A DNA stretch of 64,000 nt from Aminipila luticellarii (GTDB lineage Bacteria; Bacillota; Clostridia; Peptostreptococcales; Anaerovoracaceae). The stretch lies in NCBI RefSeq assembly GCF_004103735.1, contig NZ_CP035281.1:2232001-2296000 (forward strand), written 5' to 3'. Every line of letters begins with the position of its first letter. The first letter of the stretch is position 1. Made by a program: the position numbers and the translations under genes. Below the pieces are notes generated by a model. The model made no database searches. It had not been told where the DNA came from and was given only the letters and a program-made list of their open reading frames with translations. Positions 8,797-17,350 of the stretch are shown piece after piece.

Positions 8797-9300
8797 GTGA
8801 CATTTTTAACCACGGTTAAAGATCCGGATCTTGCAGATAATAAAGGTATGGAAGGTAAATTTGCAAGAGAAAAACTGAATGGAGATGGGAGAAGAACGGT
8901 CGAAGCAAACGAAGCGTTAAAAGCGGTTATTATTTTTGCAATCGGCTTTGTTGGTTACGGCGTAATAGAAATTTTATTTAGGGGGTATACGCACTGGTCT
9001 ATGCTTTTGACCGGCGGAGCCTGTCTTCTTACCCTTTATTATTTAAATGTGCAGTTCAATAAGGTCTCCATGGTTTGGAAGGCCTTAATAGGAGCCTTCG
9101 TCATCACCGCCTATGAACTGGCTGTAGGTGTTATTGTGAATCTTTTATTTCATTTCAATGTGTGGGACTATTCAGAGCAGCCTTTTGATTTCTTAGGCCA
9201 GATTTGTCCTCTATTTACTTTTTTATGGTTTTTATTATGTCTGCTTTTGTTGGCCGTTTCTAAAATCTTCTACCGTAGGAACCGATATTTAACACCTTAA
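8797..9300 (+). CDS. Membrane protein, CmpB-type putative ABC transporter permease family
   Basis: Up to 167 residues with four hydrophobic helices. The segment HFNVWDYSEQPFDFLGQIC is typical of the small family once named ABC_trans_CmpB (DUF1113), which has no proven transport role. The start is uncertain: GTG at 8797 has no clear ribosome site, and an ATG at 8848 gives a 150-residue protein that keeps all helices. A perfect inverted repeat at 9298-9328 follows. Confidence 0.65.
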   Translation: MTFLTTVKDPDLADNKGMEGKFAREKLNGDGRRTVEANEALKAVIIFAIGFVGYGVIEILFRGYTHWSMLLTGGACLLTLYYLNVQFNKVSMVWKALIGAFVITAYELAVGVIVNLLFHFNVWDYSEQPFDFLGQICPLFTFLWFLLCLLLLAVSKIFYRRNRYLTP

Positions 9301-9328
9301 TTTAACACCAGTCTGCCCTGTTAAATTA
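9298..9328 (+). terminator. Inverted repeat after the CmpB-like gene
   Basis: TAATTTAACA and TGTTAAATTA form a perfect 10-bp stem around an 11-nt loop. No long T tract follows, so terminator function is uncertain. Confidence 0.4.
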
Positions 9329-9462
9329 TTAAACTATACTTTTCTTAATTCTGTTCAACAATTTACCTTATTACAATATAATAGACAATAAAAAGAATTC
9401 TCTGAATTTTATTTTGCCCAACAAATAGTACATTGTATACTTGTTATTTTATCCAAAAACTC

Positions 9463-9490
9463 TTTACTTTTATGAAAAAAAATGTACAAT
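9463..9490 (+). promoter_or_regulatory. Possible promoter of the liv operon
   Basis: TTTACT (9463-9468) and TACAAT (9485-9490) with a 16-bp A-rich spacer, 41 nt before livJ. The -35 match is modest. Confidence 0.35.
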
Positions 9491-9530
9491 GGAATATAAC
9501 TGAATAGAATATTGAGGAGGAAAAATTATC

Positions 9531-10769
9531 ATGAGGAAATTATCATTATTGTTGGTACTCGCCTTAGTAGTATCAACAGTTTTTGTTGGCTGCGGCAGCA
9601 AGGACGGCGGAGACAACGCAGCAAAGGGTCCTGCCGGCGTTACCATAAGCGGAGATGTTATAAAAATCGGCGTATTTGAGCCAACCACCGGTGAAAACGG
9701 AGGCGGCGGTATGCAGGAGGTTCTTGGCGCCCGTTACGCAAACCAGATGATGCCTACGGTCGATATCAACGGCACTACTTATAAGCTTCAATTAGAAGAA
9801 GTAGACAATCAATCCGACAAGTCTGCCGCTGTAACAGCAGCTCAGTCTCTCATCAGCAAGGGCGTAGCAGCCGTTATCGGTTCTTATGGTTCAGGTGTTG
9901 CGATTGCTGCCGGATCCACCTTTGCGAGTGCCGGTGTTCCTGCCGTTGGATGTTCCTGCACCAATCCGCAGGTAACCTTGGGCAATGACTTTTATTTCAG
10001 AGCCTGCTTCTTAGATCCGTTTCAGGGAACTGTTATGGCTTCCTACGCAACGGATGCCGGTTACAAGACTGCTGCAGTTATAAGCCAGAACGGCGATGAC
10101 TATTCCACAGGCCTTGCCGGATATTTCAAGAAATCTTTTGGCGAGTTAGGCGGAACTATTGTGGCTGACGAAACCTATCAGACAAATGAATCCGATTTTA
10201 ATGCAATTCTTACAAAAGTAAAATCCGCTAATCCGGACTGTATCTTTATTCCATCATCGATTAATACAGCTACTCTGATCTTACCTCAAATTGCTGCCAA
10301 CGGCATCAAGGCTCAGGTCTTAGCCGGTGACACTTGGGAAAATGCAGCGATTATTTCCAAGGATGCAGTTGGAGTTGCCTTCTCAACCTTCTTTGATGAA
10401 AATGATGAAAGCAATCCGGTTGCAGCTGAATTTGTAAAAGGCTTTAAAGACTACTTGAATTCTGATCCAAAGAACATTGCTCTTAATGCAAACACGGACA
10501 CAGTTGCCGCTGTATCTGCTTTAGGGTATGATTCTTATACATCTATTTACGAAGCATTGAAGAGTCTGGATGGAAAAGAAGGCGATCTGACTTCAGTTGC
10601 TATCCGCGATGCTCTTACAAAAGTAAGCTTTGACGGTGTAACAGGTCACATTTCCTTTGATGAAAACGGGGATGCCATCAAGGATACTGCTTATATCAAG
10701 ACAGTTGATCAGGAATCCTTGACTTCTAAAGAGTTCAAATTTATTAAGACTCAGACCGTAAAAAAATAA
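9531..10769 (+). CDS. livJ: Branched-chain amino acid ABC transporter, substrate-binding lipoprotein
   Basis: 412 residues. The signal peptide ends in a lipobox (VFVGC, Cys near residue 21), so the protein is anchored outside the membrane. The mature part is a type I periplasmic-binding fold: IKIGVFEPTTGENG, a long stretch with AAVIGSYGSGVAIA, and GVPAVGCSCTNPQV, as in LivJ/Leu-Ile-Val-binding proteins. It captures leucine, isoleucine, valine or related ligands and passes them to LivHM. A GAGGAGG site precedes the ATG. First gene of livJHMGF, separated from livH by a GC-rich hairpin. Confidence 0.9.
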   Translation: MRKLSLLLVLALVVSTVFVGCGSKDGGDNAAKGPAGVTISGDVIKIGVFEPTTGENGGGGMQEVLGARYANQMMPTVDINGTTYKLQLEEVDNQSDKSAAVTAAQSLISKGVAAVIGSYGSGVAIAAGSTFASAGVPAVGCSCTNPQVTLGNDFYFRACFLDPFQGTVMASYATDAGYKTAAVISQNGDDYSTGLAGYFKKSFGELGGTIVADETYQTNESDFNAILTKVKSANPDCIFIPSSINTATLILPQIAANGIKAQVLAGDTWENAAIISKDAVGVAFSTFFDENDESNPVAAEFVKGFKDYLNSDPKNIALNANTDTVAAVSALGYDSYTSIYEALKSLDGKEGDLTSVAIRDALTKVSFDGVTGHISFDENGDAIKDTAYIKTVDQESLTSKEFKFIKTQTVKK

Positions 10770-10838
10770 CAAACCCTTAGCAATATTCCATTTTCATAGC
10801 ATGACATGTTGACAGAATGATCTATTGTACAAAACGAT

Positions 10839-10868
10839 GCGGTAGGGGGGCAGAGTGCCTCCCCCCGC
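10839..10868 (+). terminator. GC-rich hairpin between livJ and livH (partial terminator)
   Basis: GCGG-TA-GGGGGG pairs with CCTCCCCCCGC and is followed by TTTATTTCTTTATT. Placed just after the binding-protein gene, it probably makes livJ mRNA more abundant than the permease genes, as is common in such operons. Confidence 0.6.
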
Positions 10869-10899
10869 TTTATTTCTTTATTAGGAGGCTTTAAAAACA

Positions 10900-11787
10900 A
10901 TGACAGCAACAGCTTTTTTTTCATATTGCTTAGCGGGTATGTCCATAGGTAGTATATATGCGCTGATTGCCATCGGTTACACCATGGTGTATGGTATTCT
11001 CAGGCTCATAAACTTCGCTCACGGAGATATTTTTATGATGGCCGCATACTTCATGATATTCGCGATGGTGGATCACCAGATCCCATGGTATTTTTCCATG
11101 GTCATCATGATAGTCAGTACGGTCCTTCTGGGAGTCGTCATCGAAAAGCTGGCCTATAAGCCGCTTCGGAACGCACCAAGAATGTCCATTATGATTTCTG
11201 CAATCGGTGTTTCTTACCTTCTGCAGAACCTGGCTACGTACTTATTTTCCGCACTTCCAAAACAGTATCCGTCTATTCCGGTACTAAATAAGACGATCGC
11301 ACTCGGAGGTGTTTCAACTTCTCTTGTAACCTTTATTACACCGATTATTACGATCCTTTTCGTCGTACTGCTTATGCTCTTAATTAAATATACCAAGATG
11401 GGCATGGCGATGCGAGCCGTATCCAAAGACTTTGAAGCGGCACAGTTAATGGGAATCAAGATAAACAGTGTAATCAGCTTTACCTTTGTAATAGGCTGCT
11501 TTCTGGCTGCGGTAGGTTCCATGCTTTACTTTACACCAAGACCCTCTGTCTTTCCTCTGGCGGGTTCCCTTCCGGGGCTTAAATGCTTTATCGCAGCCGT
11601 ATTCGGAGGGATCGGAAGCATCCCGGGTGCCGTTGTCGGCGGCTTCATTATCGGGTTTTCAGAAACCTTTATTAAAGCCGCAGGTTATTCAGAATTTAGT
11701 GATGTATTCACATTTGTATTATTAATTGTCGTATTGATGTTCAGGCCAACCGGTCTGTTCGGTGAAAATTTGGCGGAGAAGGTGTAA
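10900..11787 (+). CDS. livH: Branched-chain amino acid ABC transporter permease LivH
   Basis: 295 residues, about eight hydrophobic helices. GMSIGSIYALIAIGYTMVYG near the N-terminus, INFAHGDIFMM, and the coupling segment MRAVSKDFEAAQLMGI (residues 168-183) are standard LivH features. It forms the channel with LivM. TTAGGAGGC supplies the ribosome site. Ends 2 nt before livM. Confidence 0.92.
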   Translation: MTATAFFSYCLAGMSIGSIYALIAIGYTMVYGILRLINFAHGDIFMMAAYFMIFAMVDHQIPWYFSMVIMIVSTVLLGVVIEKLAYKPLRNAPRMSIMISAIGVSYLLQNLATYLFSALPKQYPSIPVLNKTIALGGVSTSLVTFITPIITILFVVLLMLLIKYTKMGMAMRAVSKDFEAAQLMGIKINSVISFTFVIGCFLAAVGSMLYFTPRPSVFPLAGSLPGLKCFIAAVFGGIGSIPGAVVGGFIIGFSETFIKAAGYSEFSDVFTFVLLIVVLMFRPTGLFGENLAEKV

Positions 11788-11789
11788 TT

Positions 11790-12866
11790 ATGACAAAGAA
11801 ATCAAAAACTATTTGTACCATAATTGCATTGCTGGTACTGGCAGGAATGATCGTTTCAGTGAACGAATTCACTTCGCAGTCCTCCATGCTCCGCACAGTA
11901 TTGCAATTAGGTTCAATTTATGCTCTTGCAGCAGTATCCATGAACTTATTGAACGGCTTCACAGGCTTATTCTCACTGGGTCAGGCAGGTTTTATGGCAA
12001 TTGGAGCTTATACCTATGCGGTCTTTACCATTCCGGTGAACAGCAAACCGATCGTATATTATCTCTACGGTGTTTCCGACCTGCTTGCCAATGTGGAGCT
12101 GCCTTCTTGGGTCGGACTGATCCTTGCTGGGCTGATGGCCGCATTGCTGGCTGCTGTTATCGGTGCCCCGGTGCTCCGATTGAAGAGCGACTATTTTGCC
12201 ATCGCAACACTGGGATTTTCTGAAATTGTACGTATTTTAGTAGCAAGTTCTCCATTTAACACGATTACGAACGGTTCTCTGGGACTCAAATTGATACCGG
12301 GCTATCATTCTTACTACACGCCGTTTATTATCGTATTCATCTGCATCGTCATCATTGCCCTACTGATCAAAAGCTCTTACGGCCGCGCATTTAAGGCGAT
12401 CCGTGAAGATGAAATTGCAGCAGAAGCGATGGGTATCAACCTGGCAAGGCACAAACAGCTGTCTTTTATCATCAGCTCGTTCTTTGCAGGCATATCCGGT
12501 GCTCTTTTAGCCATGTACCTTGGAGCCGTTACCTCCACTACATTCCCAATCATGCTGACCTACAACATTCTTCTTATCGTTGTAATAGGCGGAATCGGAA
12601 GCATTACAGGGAGCATCATCTCGGCGTTCCTCATTACGGCGGCTAAAGAGTGGTGGCTGCGTTTTCTGGATCAGACTATGATTATTGCGGGTATCCATGT
12701 TCCTTTCCTCCGAACAGGTTTCCGAATGGTCGTCTTCTCCGTTATCTTAATGGTGGTCGTTCTTTTCTGGCGAAGAGGCATCATGGGACAGAAAGAATTC
12801 TCATGGGACGGCATTTATCGTTTCTTCACCCGAAAATCCCGCAAAGGAGGTGCTGTTCATGAGTAA
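11790..12866 (+). CDS. livM: Branched-chain amino acid ABC transporter permease LivM
   Basis: 358 residues, polytopic. Family marks include NLLNGFTGLFSLGQAGFMAI and the coupling loop FKAIREDEIAAEAMGI near residue 205, then GGIGSITGSIISAF. Pairs with LivH as the membrane part of the importer. Its end overlaps livG by 8 nt, so the two are translated together. Confidence 0.92.
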   Translation: MTKKSKTICTIIALLVLAGMIVSVNEFTSQSSMLRTVLQLGSIYALAAVSMNLLNGFTGLFSLGQAGFMAIGAYTYAVFTIPVNSKPIVYYLYGVSDLLANVELPSWVGLILAGLMAALLAAVIGAPVLRLKSDYFAIATLGFSEIVRILVASSPFNTITNGSLGLKLIPGYHSYYTPFIIVFICIVIIALLIKSSYGRAFKAIREDEIAAEAMGINLARHKQLSFIISSFFAGISGALLAMYLGAVTSTTFPIMLTYNILLIVVIGGIGSITGSIISAFLITAAKEWWLRFLDQTMIIAGIHVPFLRTGFRMVVFSVILMVVVLFWRRGIMGQKEFSWDGIYRFFTRKSRKGGAVHE

Positions 12867-13698
12867 GCAGAACCTGCTTCGCGTTTCAGACGCGACCATG
12901 CAGTTTGGAGGTGTAGTTGCCCTTAACAACCTGAATCTGGAGTTGAACAAGGGTGAAATCATCGGTCTGATCGGTCCTAACGGTGCCGGTAAGACCACTG
13001 CCTTCAATGTTATAACCGGCGTTTATTCCCCCACCAACGGAGAAATCACCTTTGACGGGGAAGTGATTGCCTCCAATTTTCCTCATGGCAAAATGAAAGC
13101 ACTGTATGCCGGTCAAAATGCCGGTAAATATACAAAATCCGTTGTTCCCACACCGGATAAAATAACGAAGAAGGGCATTGCGAGAACCTTTCAGAATATC
13201 AGATTGTTCAAAGATCTGACGGTATTCGAAAACGTCTTGATTGCAAAGCATTTAAATATCAAATCCAATGTCTTTGCCGCCACCTTTATGCTGAACCGGA
13301 AGGAAGAGCAGCAAATGCGGGAAGAAACCATGGAGCTTTTAAAGATTCTTGATTTGGAAACCCATAAGGATGATATAGCAAGCTCTCTTCCATACGGCAA
13401 ACAGCGGCATCTGGAAATAGCCAGAGCACTGGCGACCAAACCGAAGCTGCTGCTGCTCGATGAGCCTGCTGCCGGTATGAATCCGCAGGAATCGGATGAG
13501 CTAAAGAACTTTGTAGCGCGCATTCGCGATGATTTTAATTTATCCATCCTCACGATTGAGCATCACATGCAGTTCGTTATGGGTATCTGTGACCGCATTT
13601 ATGTTCTGGACTACGGTACTTTAATTGCAGAAGGTATTCCATCGGAAATTCAAAATAACCCGAAGGTTATTGAGGCTTATTTGGGGGTAGACGAGTAA
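12859..13698 (+). CDS. livG: Branched-chain amino acid ABC transporter ATP-binding protein LivG
   Basis: About 279 residues from the ATG at 12859, which follows AAAGGAGGTGCTGTTC; the GTG at 12850 lies inside that ribosome site. Walker A is GPNGAGKTTAFN, the signature region reads LPYGKQRHLEIARALA, and Walker B is LLLLDEPAAGM. The LivG subfamily insert between Walker A and the signature is present. It powers import with LivF. Its TAA shares an A with the livF start (TAATG). Confidence 0.93.
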   Translation: MSKQNLLRVSDATMQFGGVVALNNLNLELNKGEIIGLIGPNGAGKTTAFNVITGVYSPTNGEITFDGEVIASNFPHGKMKALYAGQNAGKYTKSVVPTPDKITKKGIARTFQNIRLFKDLTVFENVLIAKHLNIKSNVFAATFMLNRKEEQQMREETMELLKILDLETHKDDIASSLPYGKQRHLEIARALATKPKLLLLDEPAAGMNPQESDELKNFVARIRDDFNLSILTIEHHMQFVMGICDRIYVLDYGTLIAEGIPSEIQNNPKVIEAYLGVDE

Positions 13699-14402
13699 TG
13701 TTAAAAATAGAAAACTTAAATGTATTTTATGGCGGTATCCATGCCCTCCGGGGAATAAGCTTAGAGGTTCCCGATCGCAAGATCATTTCTTTGATCGGAG
13801 CCAATGGAGCAGGTAAGAGTACGACACTGAAAGCCATTATGGGGCTTGTGCCGAAGTCGGAAGGCAAGGTCGCCTTTGATGAAAAAGATATTACTTCCGC
13901 ACAAACAAAAGACATCGTAGGGTCCGGTATCGTCCTCTGTCCGGAAGGCCGCCGGGTCTTCCCCGACCTGACCATAGCGGAAAACCTGACTCTTGGGGCT
14001 TATCTGAGAAAGGATAAGGAACAAATAAAAAAAGACAAGCAATGGGTCTATGAACTGTTTCCAAGGCTCCTTGAAAGAGAATGGCAGCTGGCCGGAACCC
14101 TTTCCGGCGGCGAGCAGCAAATGCTTGCCGTAGGGCGCGCCATTATGAGCAAGCCAAAGCTGCTTATGCTGGATGAACCCTCTCTGGGTCTGGCTCCTCT
14201 GGTAGTCAAGGATATTTTTTCCATCATCCGACAAATTAATGATGCCGGTGTGAATATCCTGCTGATCGAGCAGAATGCCAAAGCCGCACTGGAAATCGCT
14301 GACCACGCGTACGTTATGGAAACGGGCAGCATTACCCTTTCCGGCACAGGCAAAGAGCTTCTTGCCAGTGATCTGGTCAAAAAAGCCTATCTGGGTGAAT
14401 AA
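13698..14402 (+). CDS. livF: Branched-chain amino acid ABC transporter ATP-binding protein LivF
   Basis: 234 residues. Starts MLKIENLNVFYGGIHALRG; Walker A GANGAGKSTTLKA, signature LSGGEQQMLAVGRA, Walker B LLMLDEPSLGL, and the H-loop region LLIEQNAKAAL where LivF proteins keep Gln in place of His. Last gene of the operon; a strong terminator follows directly. Confidence 0.93.
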   Translation: MLKIENLNVFYGGIHALRGISLEVPDRKIISLIGANGAGKSTTLKAIMGLVPKSEGKVAFDEKDITSAQTKDIVGSGIVLCPEGRRVFPDLTIAENLTLGAYLRKDKEQIKKDKQWVYELFPRLLEREWQLAGTLSGGEQQMLAVGRAIMSKPKLLMLDEPSLGLAPLVVKDIFSIIRQINDAGVNILLIEQNAKAALEIADHAYVMETGSITLSGTGKELLASDLVKKAYLGE

Positions 14403-14403
14403 A

Positions 14404-14460
14404 AAAATAAAGGAGTGTTTCATCGTGTTATCAGAACCGTATGAGACACTCCTTTTATTT
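14404..14460 (+). terminator. Bidirectional intrinsic terminator between livF and the mutase gene
   Basis: AAATAAAGGAGTGTTTCAT pairs with ATGAGACACTCCTTTTATTT, flanked by A and T runs, between convergent genes. Confidence 0.85.
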
Positions 14461-14466
14461 TTTGTT

Positions 14467-16098
14467 TTAAAGCTTATGAATATCTAAATCCTTATAAGCC
14501 TCTAGGAACGGCCTCAGCTTTTCTGCGATCTGCCTGCAGCCCCCTTCTCGATTGGATTCGATATTGAGCGGCATAATGGGGTCGTGCAGAGATTTTCTTA
14601 AAAGACACCAGCCGTCACCGTGTTCCTCATCAAAGTTTACGCGAACCCCTTCATAATTGGGTTCCACAATACTCATTCCACAGTGGCATAAACAACAGCC
14701 CTCTTCCTCCACCGGAACAATATATCCCTCTTCATTACGTCTTGCACAAGGTTTCATCGACGTCCACAATCTGAAATCGTCAATAATCCTATCGCCATAG
14801 GCGGCGAAATCCTCACAGGTGATAGGCATCCGCACTTCTACGGCCTCAGCTGGCTCTTTCAGCTCTGAAATCAGGCTGCTTAAGGTTCTACCCCCAGCAG
14901 CTAGCTTTGCTGTCTTAATAACGATTTTAGCAGCCAGATAAGCTCCGTCATCCAAAAAATAATTTTCTTTTAATGCCGCATGACCGGAGGTTTCAATCGC
15001 AAGCTGACATTCTGTTCCCTCCGAATTTAACCGAACTGCTTCATTGATCACATTTTTATAGCCTCTTTTAAAGCGCCTATGCTTCAATCCAAGATTCTTC
15101 TCAAGAAAGACCGTCAACTGATCACTGGTAATGCTGTCGGTGACCACCGTTGTTCCCGGGTGTTCTTCGGCAACCAAGGCGGATGCCAACGCTACGATTC
15201 CATTTCTGCTGATTTCATGCCCTTTGTGATCCACGGCGGAAGACCGGTCTACGTCCGTATCAAATATCAGCCCTAAATCTGCCTGATTTTCCAAGACCCT
15301 CTTACAGACAGACTCCATAGCAGCCTTGTCCTCTGGATTCGGTGCGTGATTGGGGAAGGTTCCGTCCGGCTCCAGAAACTGACTGGCAGAAATGTCCGCA
15401 CCCAACGGTCTCAAAACCCTTTCCGCATAAAACCCGCCGCCGCCATTACCTGCATCCACCACGATTTTCAAGCCTTTGAGCGGCATCTCATAACACTGCG
15501 GATGTTTCACACCAGCCTTTATTTTATCCTTTAAAAATTCGCAGTACACGTCCATTAAATTCGTACGGACCGCCTCATGATCTGATTCACCTGAGCCGGT
15601 TCGAGCAAGAACTCCACGGTTTCTCTCTCCCAACCTGCTCAGCTCCTCATCGGACTCCGCATAGGAAATGATCTTGGTTATATCCTTTTTATTCAAGCCG
15701 CCCTCTTTATCAAAATACTTGAACCCATTTCTGTTAAAGGGCAGATGACTGGCCGTTATCATAATCGCTCCATGACAGTTGAATTCAGGGAAAACAGTTG
15801 CCATGAACATAGCCGGAGTCGATGCTAATCCGCAGTTTAAAACCGTCACACCATATGGAACAAGTCCCTTTAAAATTCCCTGCATCAATTTCTTTCCGGA
15901 GAGTCTGGGATCATATCCTACTGCAACTTTTATCTGTTCGGGTTCTTCCCCGGTCTTTTCAGAAAGCCACTTTAAAAAAGCCGATGCCAAATGCTCCGCT
16001 TCTGCCTGCCCCAAATTGGGCTCTTCTCCTTCTACTCCAGGCATTGCAACCCCTCTGATGTCACTTCCGTTCTGTAACTTTTTGTAATCACGACTCAT
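14467..16098 (-). CDS. Phosphomannomutase/phosphoglucomutase (alpha-D-phosphohexomutase)
   Basis: 543 residues with the four domains of the superfamily. The phosphoserine loop reads MITASHLPFNRNGFKYF near residue 115-131 (usual TASHNP). The metal loop is FDTDVDRSSAVD near 280 (usual DGDxDR), the sugar-binding loop ETSGHAAL near 370 matches E-x-SGH, and the C-terminal phosphate-binding loop is RKSLHDP. It interconverts hexose 1- and 6-phosphates. Its length fits the long PMM/PGM branch with insertions. Stands alone, convergent with livF. Confidence 0.85.
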   Translation of the reverse strand: MSRDYKKLQNGSDIRGVAMPGVEGEEPNLGQAEAEHLASAFLKWLSEKTGEEPEQIKVAVGYDPRLSGKKLMQGILKGLVPYGVTVLNCGLASTPAMFMATVFPEFNCHGAIMITASHLPFNRNGFKYFDKEGGLNKKDITKIISYAESDEELSRLGERNRGVLARTGSGESDHEAVRTNLMDVYCEFLKDKIKAGVKHPQCYEMPLKGLKIVVDAGNGGGGFYAERVLRPLGADISASQFLEPDGTFPNHAPNPEDKAAMESVCKRVLENQADLGLIFDTDVDRSSAVDHKGHEISRNGIVALASALVAEEHPGTTVVTDSITSDQLTVFLEKNLGLKHRRFKRGYKNVINEAVRLNSEGTECQLAIETSGHAALKENYFLDDGAYLAAKIVIKTAKLAAGGRTLSSLISELKEPAEAVEVRMPITCEDFAAYGDRIIDDFRLWTSMKPCARRNEEGYIVPVEEEGCCLCHCGMSIVEPNYEGVRVNFDEEHGDGWCLLRKSLHDPIMPLNIESNREGGCRQIAEKLRPFLEAYKDLDIHKL

Positions 16099-16193
16099 GA
16101 TACGTGCCTCCTCTTATGTAAAATACTGTGCGATTTATTTTCTTTAAACGGATATAGTATATATGAATTTCACCTATACGTCCACTGAATACG

Positions 16194-16228
16194 AAAAACT
16201 GCTCTCATCTTATTTAAGAGCAGTTTTT
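16194..16228 (-). terminator. Intrinsic terminator of the stalk-domain protein gene
   Basis: AAAAACTGCTCT and AGAGCAGTTTTT form a perfect 12-bp stem around an 11-nt loop. It ends the minus-strand gene at 16252. Confidence 0.85.
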
Positions 16229-16251
16229 CATATTTGATATTCGTTTTTAAA

Positions 16252-17193
16252 TTATTCCAAAGCGTCTATAAAGCTGCTGGAAACTACTGTATACCCATCC
16301 TTGAGGGCAGGAGACAAATCCATTTTGTCCAGTCGGTCCAGTTCCTTTATATCTTTCGTCAAATGGGTGAAGGTAAATTCAGCCTCTCCAATCGTCAATT
16401 CGATCTTCATATCATTTTTAGTCAGCACGACAGGCTTCTGGTTGGAGGTCCACTCTACTTTGTATCCCTTCGCTTCCGCCGCACTTCTGAGCGGTACATA
16501 TTTTGGATCTTCCTTTACCGGAGGAACCTGGGCTTCCGCCTGATCATCCAAAATAATCACCATTTCAGGAGCGGTCTGAGCTGGAATACTTCTCGTGGAT
16601 ATGGTATAAAGAACCACACAGGCTTTATTTTTTATGTCCGCAGCCGTAAAGGCCTTGTCACTTCCCTTTGCATCGACGATTTGAGTATCCTCTGACAAAT
16701 TCAGCTTTAACGTATTATCCTGATTTACAAGGGCATCATCGTATACAGATACATCCATGGCACTGCTGTCCTCCCGGATAATAAAGCCCACTGCCTGTGA
16801 GGTCTGAGGCGGAATGCTCATGGTCATCACCGCATTTGCAGGAAGGATGGCCGTAATCCTCATATCTTTTTTCAGATCCTTGGCTTCAAGCCGTTTTCCG
16901 GATTTCTGATCTACAACGAAAGCCTTCTGATCCATATAAAAGATCATGCCTATTTTATCGTTTTCTATCTGAACCCTGTAATAATCCCCCTGATCTTCTA
17001 CGCTGGAAATGGTTCCTTCTTCTGTTATATATTGATGCTCCTGCTGTTTTTCGTCCTCTGAAACGGAAATGACCTGGTTTACCTTCTGGTCGGCTGCCTT
17101 TTGGTTTCCGGCTTCTGCAAAAGCCGTAACAGACATGAGCATAGTCAAGCAAAGTACCCCCGATAGTATTTTCATAATAGATTTCTTCTTCAT
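16252..17193 (-). CDS. Secreted protein with copper amine oxidase N-terminal-like (stalk) domain
   Basis: 313 residues with a signal peptide cut near TAFAEA (residue 25-28). The middle section is a beta-rich region of unknown type. The last 80 residues, from YVPLRSAAEAKGYKVEW, match the stalk domain named after copper amine oxidase, which in Firmicutes is a cell-wall surface module without amine oxidase activity. AAGGAGAGATT precedes the start. Single gene with its own terminator. Confidence 0.75.
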   Translation of the reverse strand: MKKKSIMKILSGVLCLTMLMSVTAFAEAGNQKAADQKVNQVISVSEDEKQQEHQYITEEGTISSVEDQGDYYRVQIENDKIGMIFYMDQKAFVVDQKSGKRLEAKDLKKDMRITAILPANAVMTMSIPPQTSQAVGFIIREDSSAMDVSVYDDALVNQDNTLKLNLSEDTQIVDAKGSDKAFTAADIKNKACVVLYTISTRSIPAQTAPEMVIILDDQAEAQVPPVKEDPKYVPLRSAAEAKGYKVEWTSNQKPVVLTKNDMKIELTIGEAEFTFTHLTKDIKELDRLDKMDLSPALKDGYTVVSSSFIDALE

Positions 17194-17279
17194 AATCTCT
17201 CCTTCTCATTTTCACCAGTGTAATGTTCTTTTTAATTTTAGACTGCAATACCTCTTAAAAAGTTCCATGAATCATACAA

Positions 17280-17325
17280 AAATCCGTCCTGCTGATTAAA
17301 AACATTCAATCAACAGGACGGATTT
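17280..17325 (-). terminator. Intrinsic terminator of htpG
   Basis: AAATCCGTCCTGCTGATT pairs with AATCAACAGGACGGATTT with one mismatch; T tract on the minus strand. Confidence 0.88.
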
Positions 17326-17350
17326 CGTGAAATAATATGCTAGGACGAAC

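Noticed and set aside
11762-12223. 153-residue plus-strand frame inside livM
   Set aside because: Out-of-frame shadow of a clearly coding livM; protein has no sensible domain.
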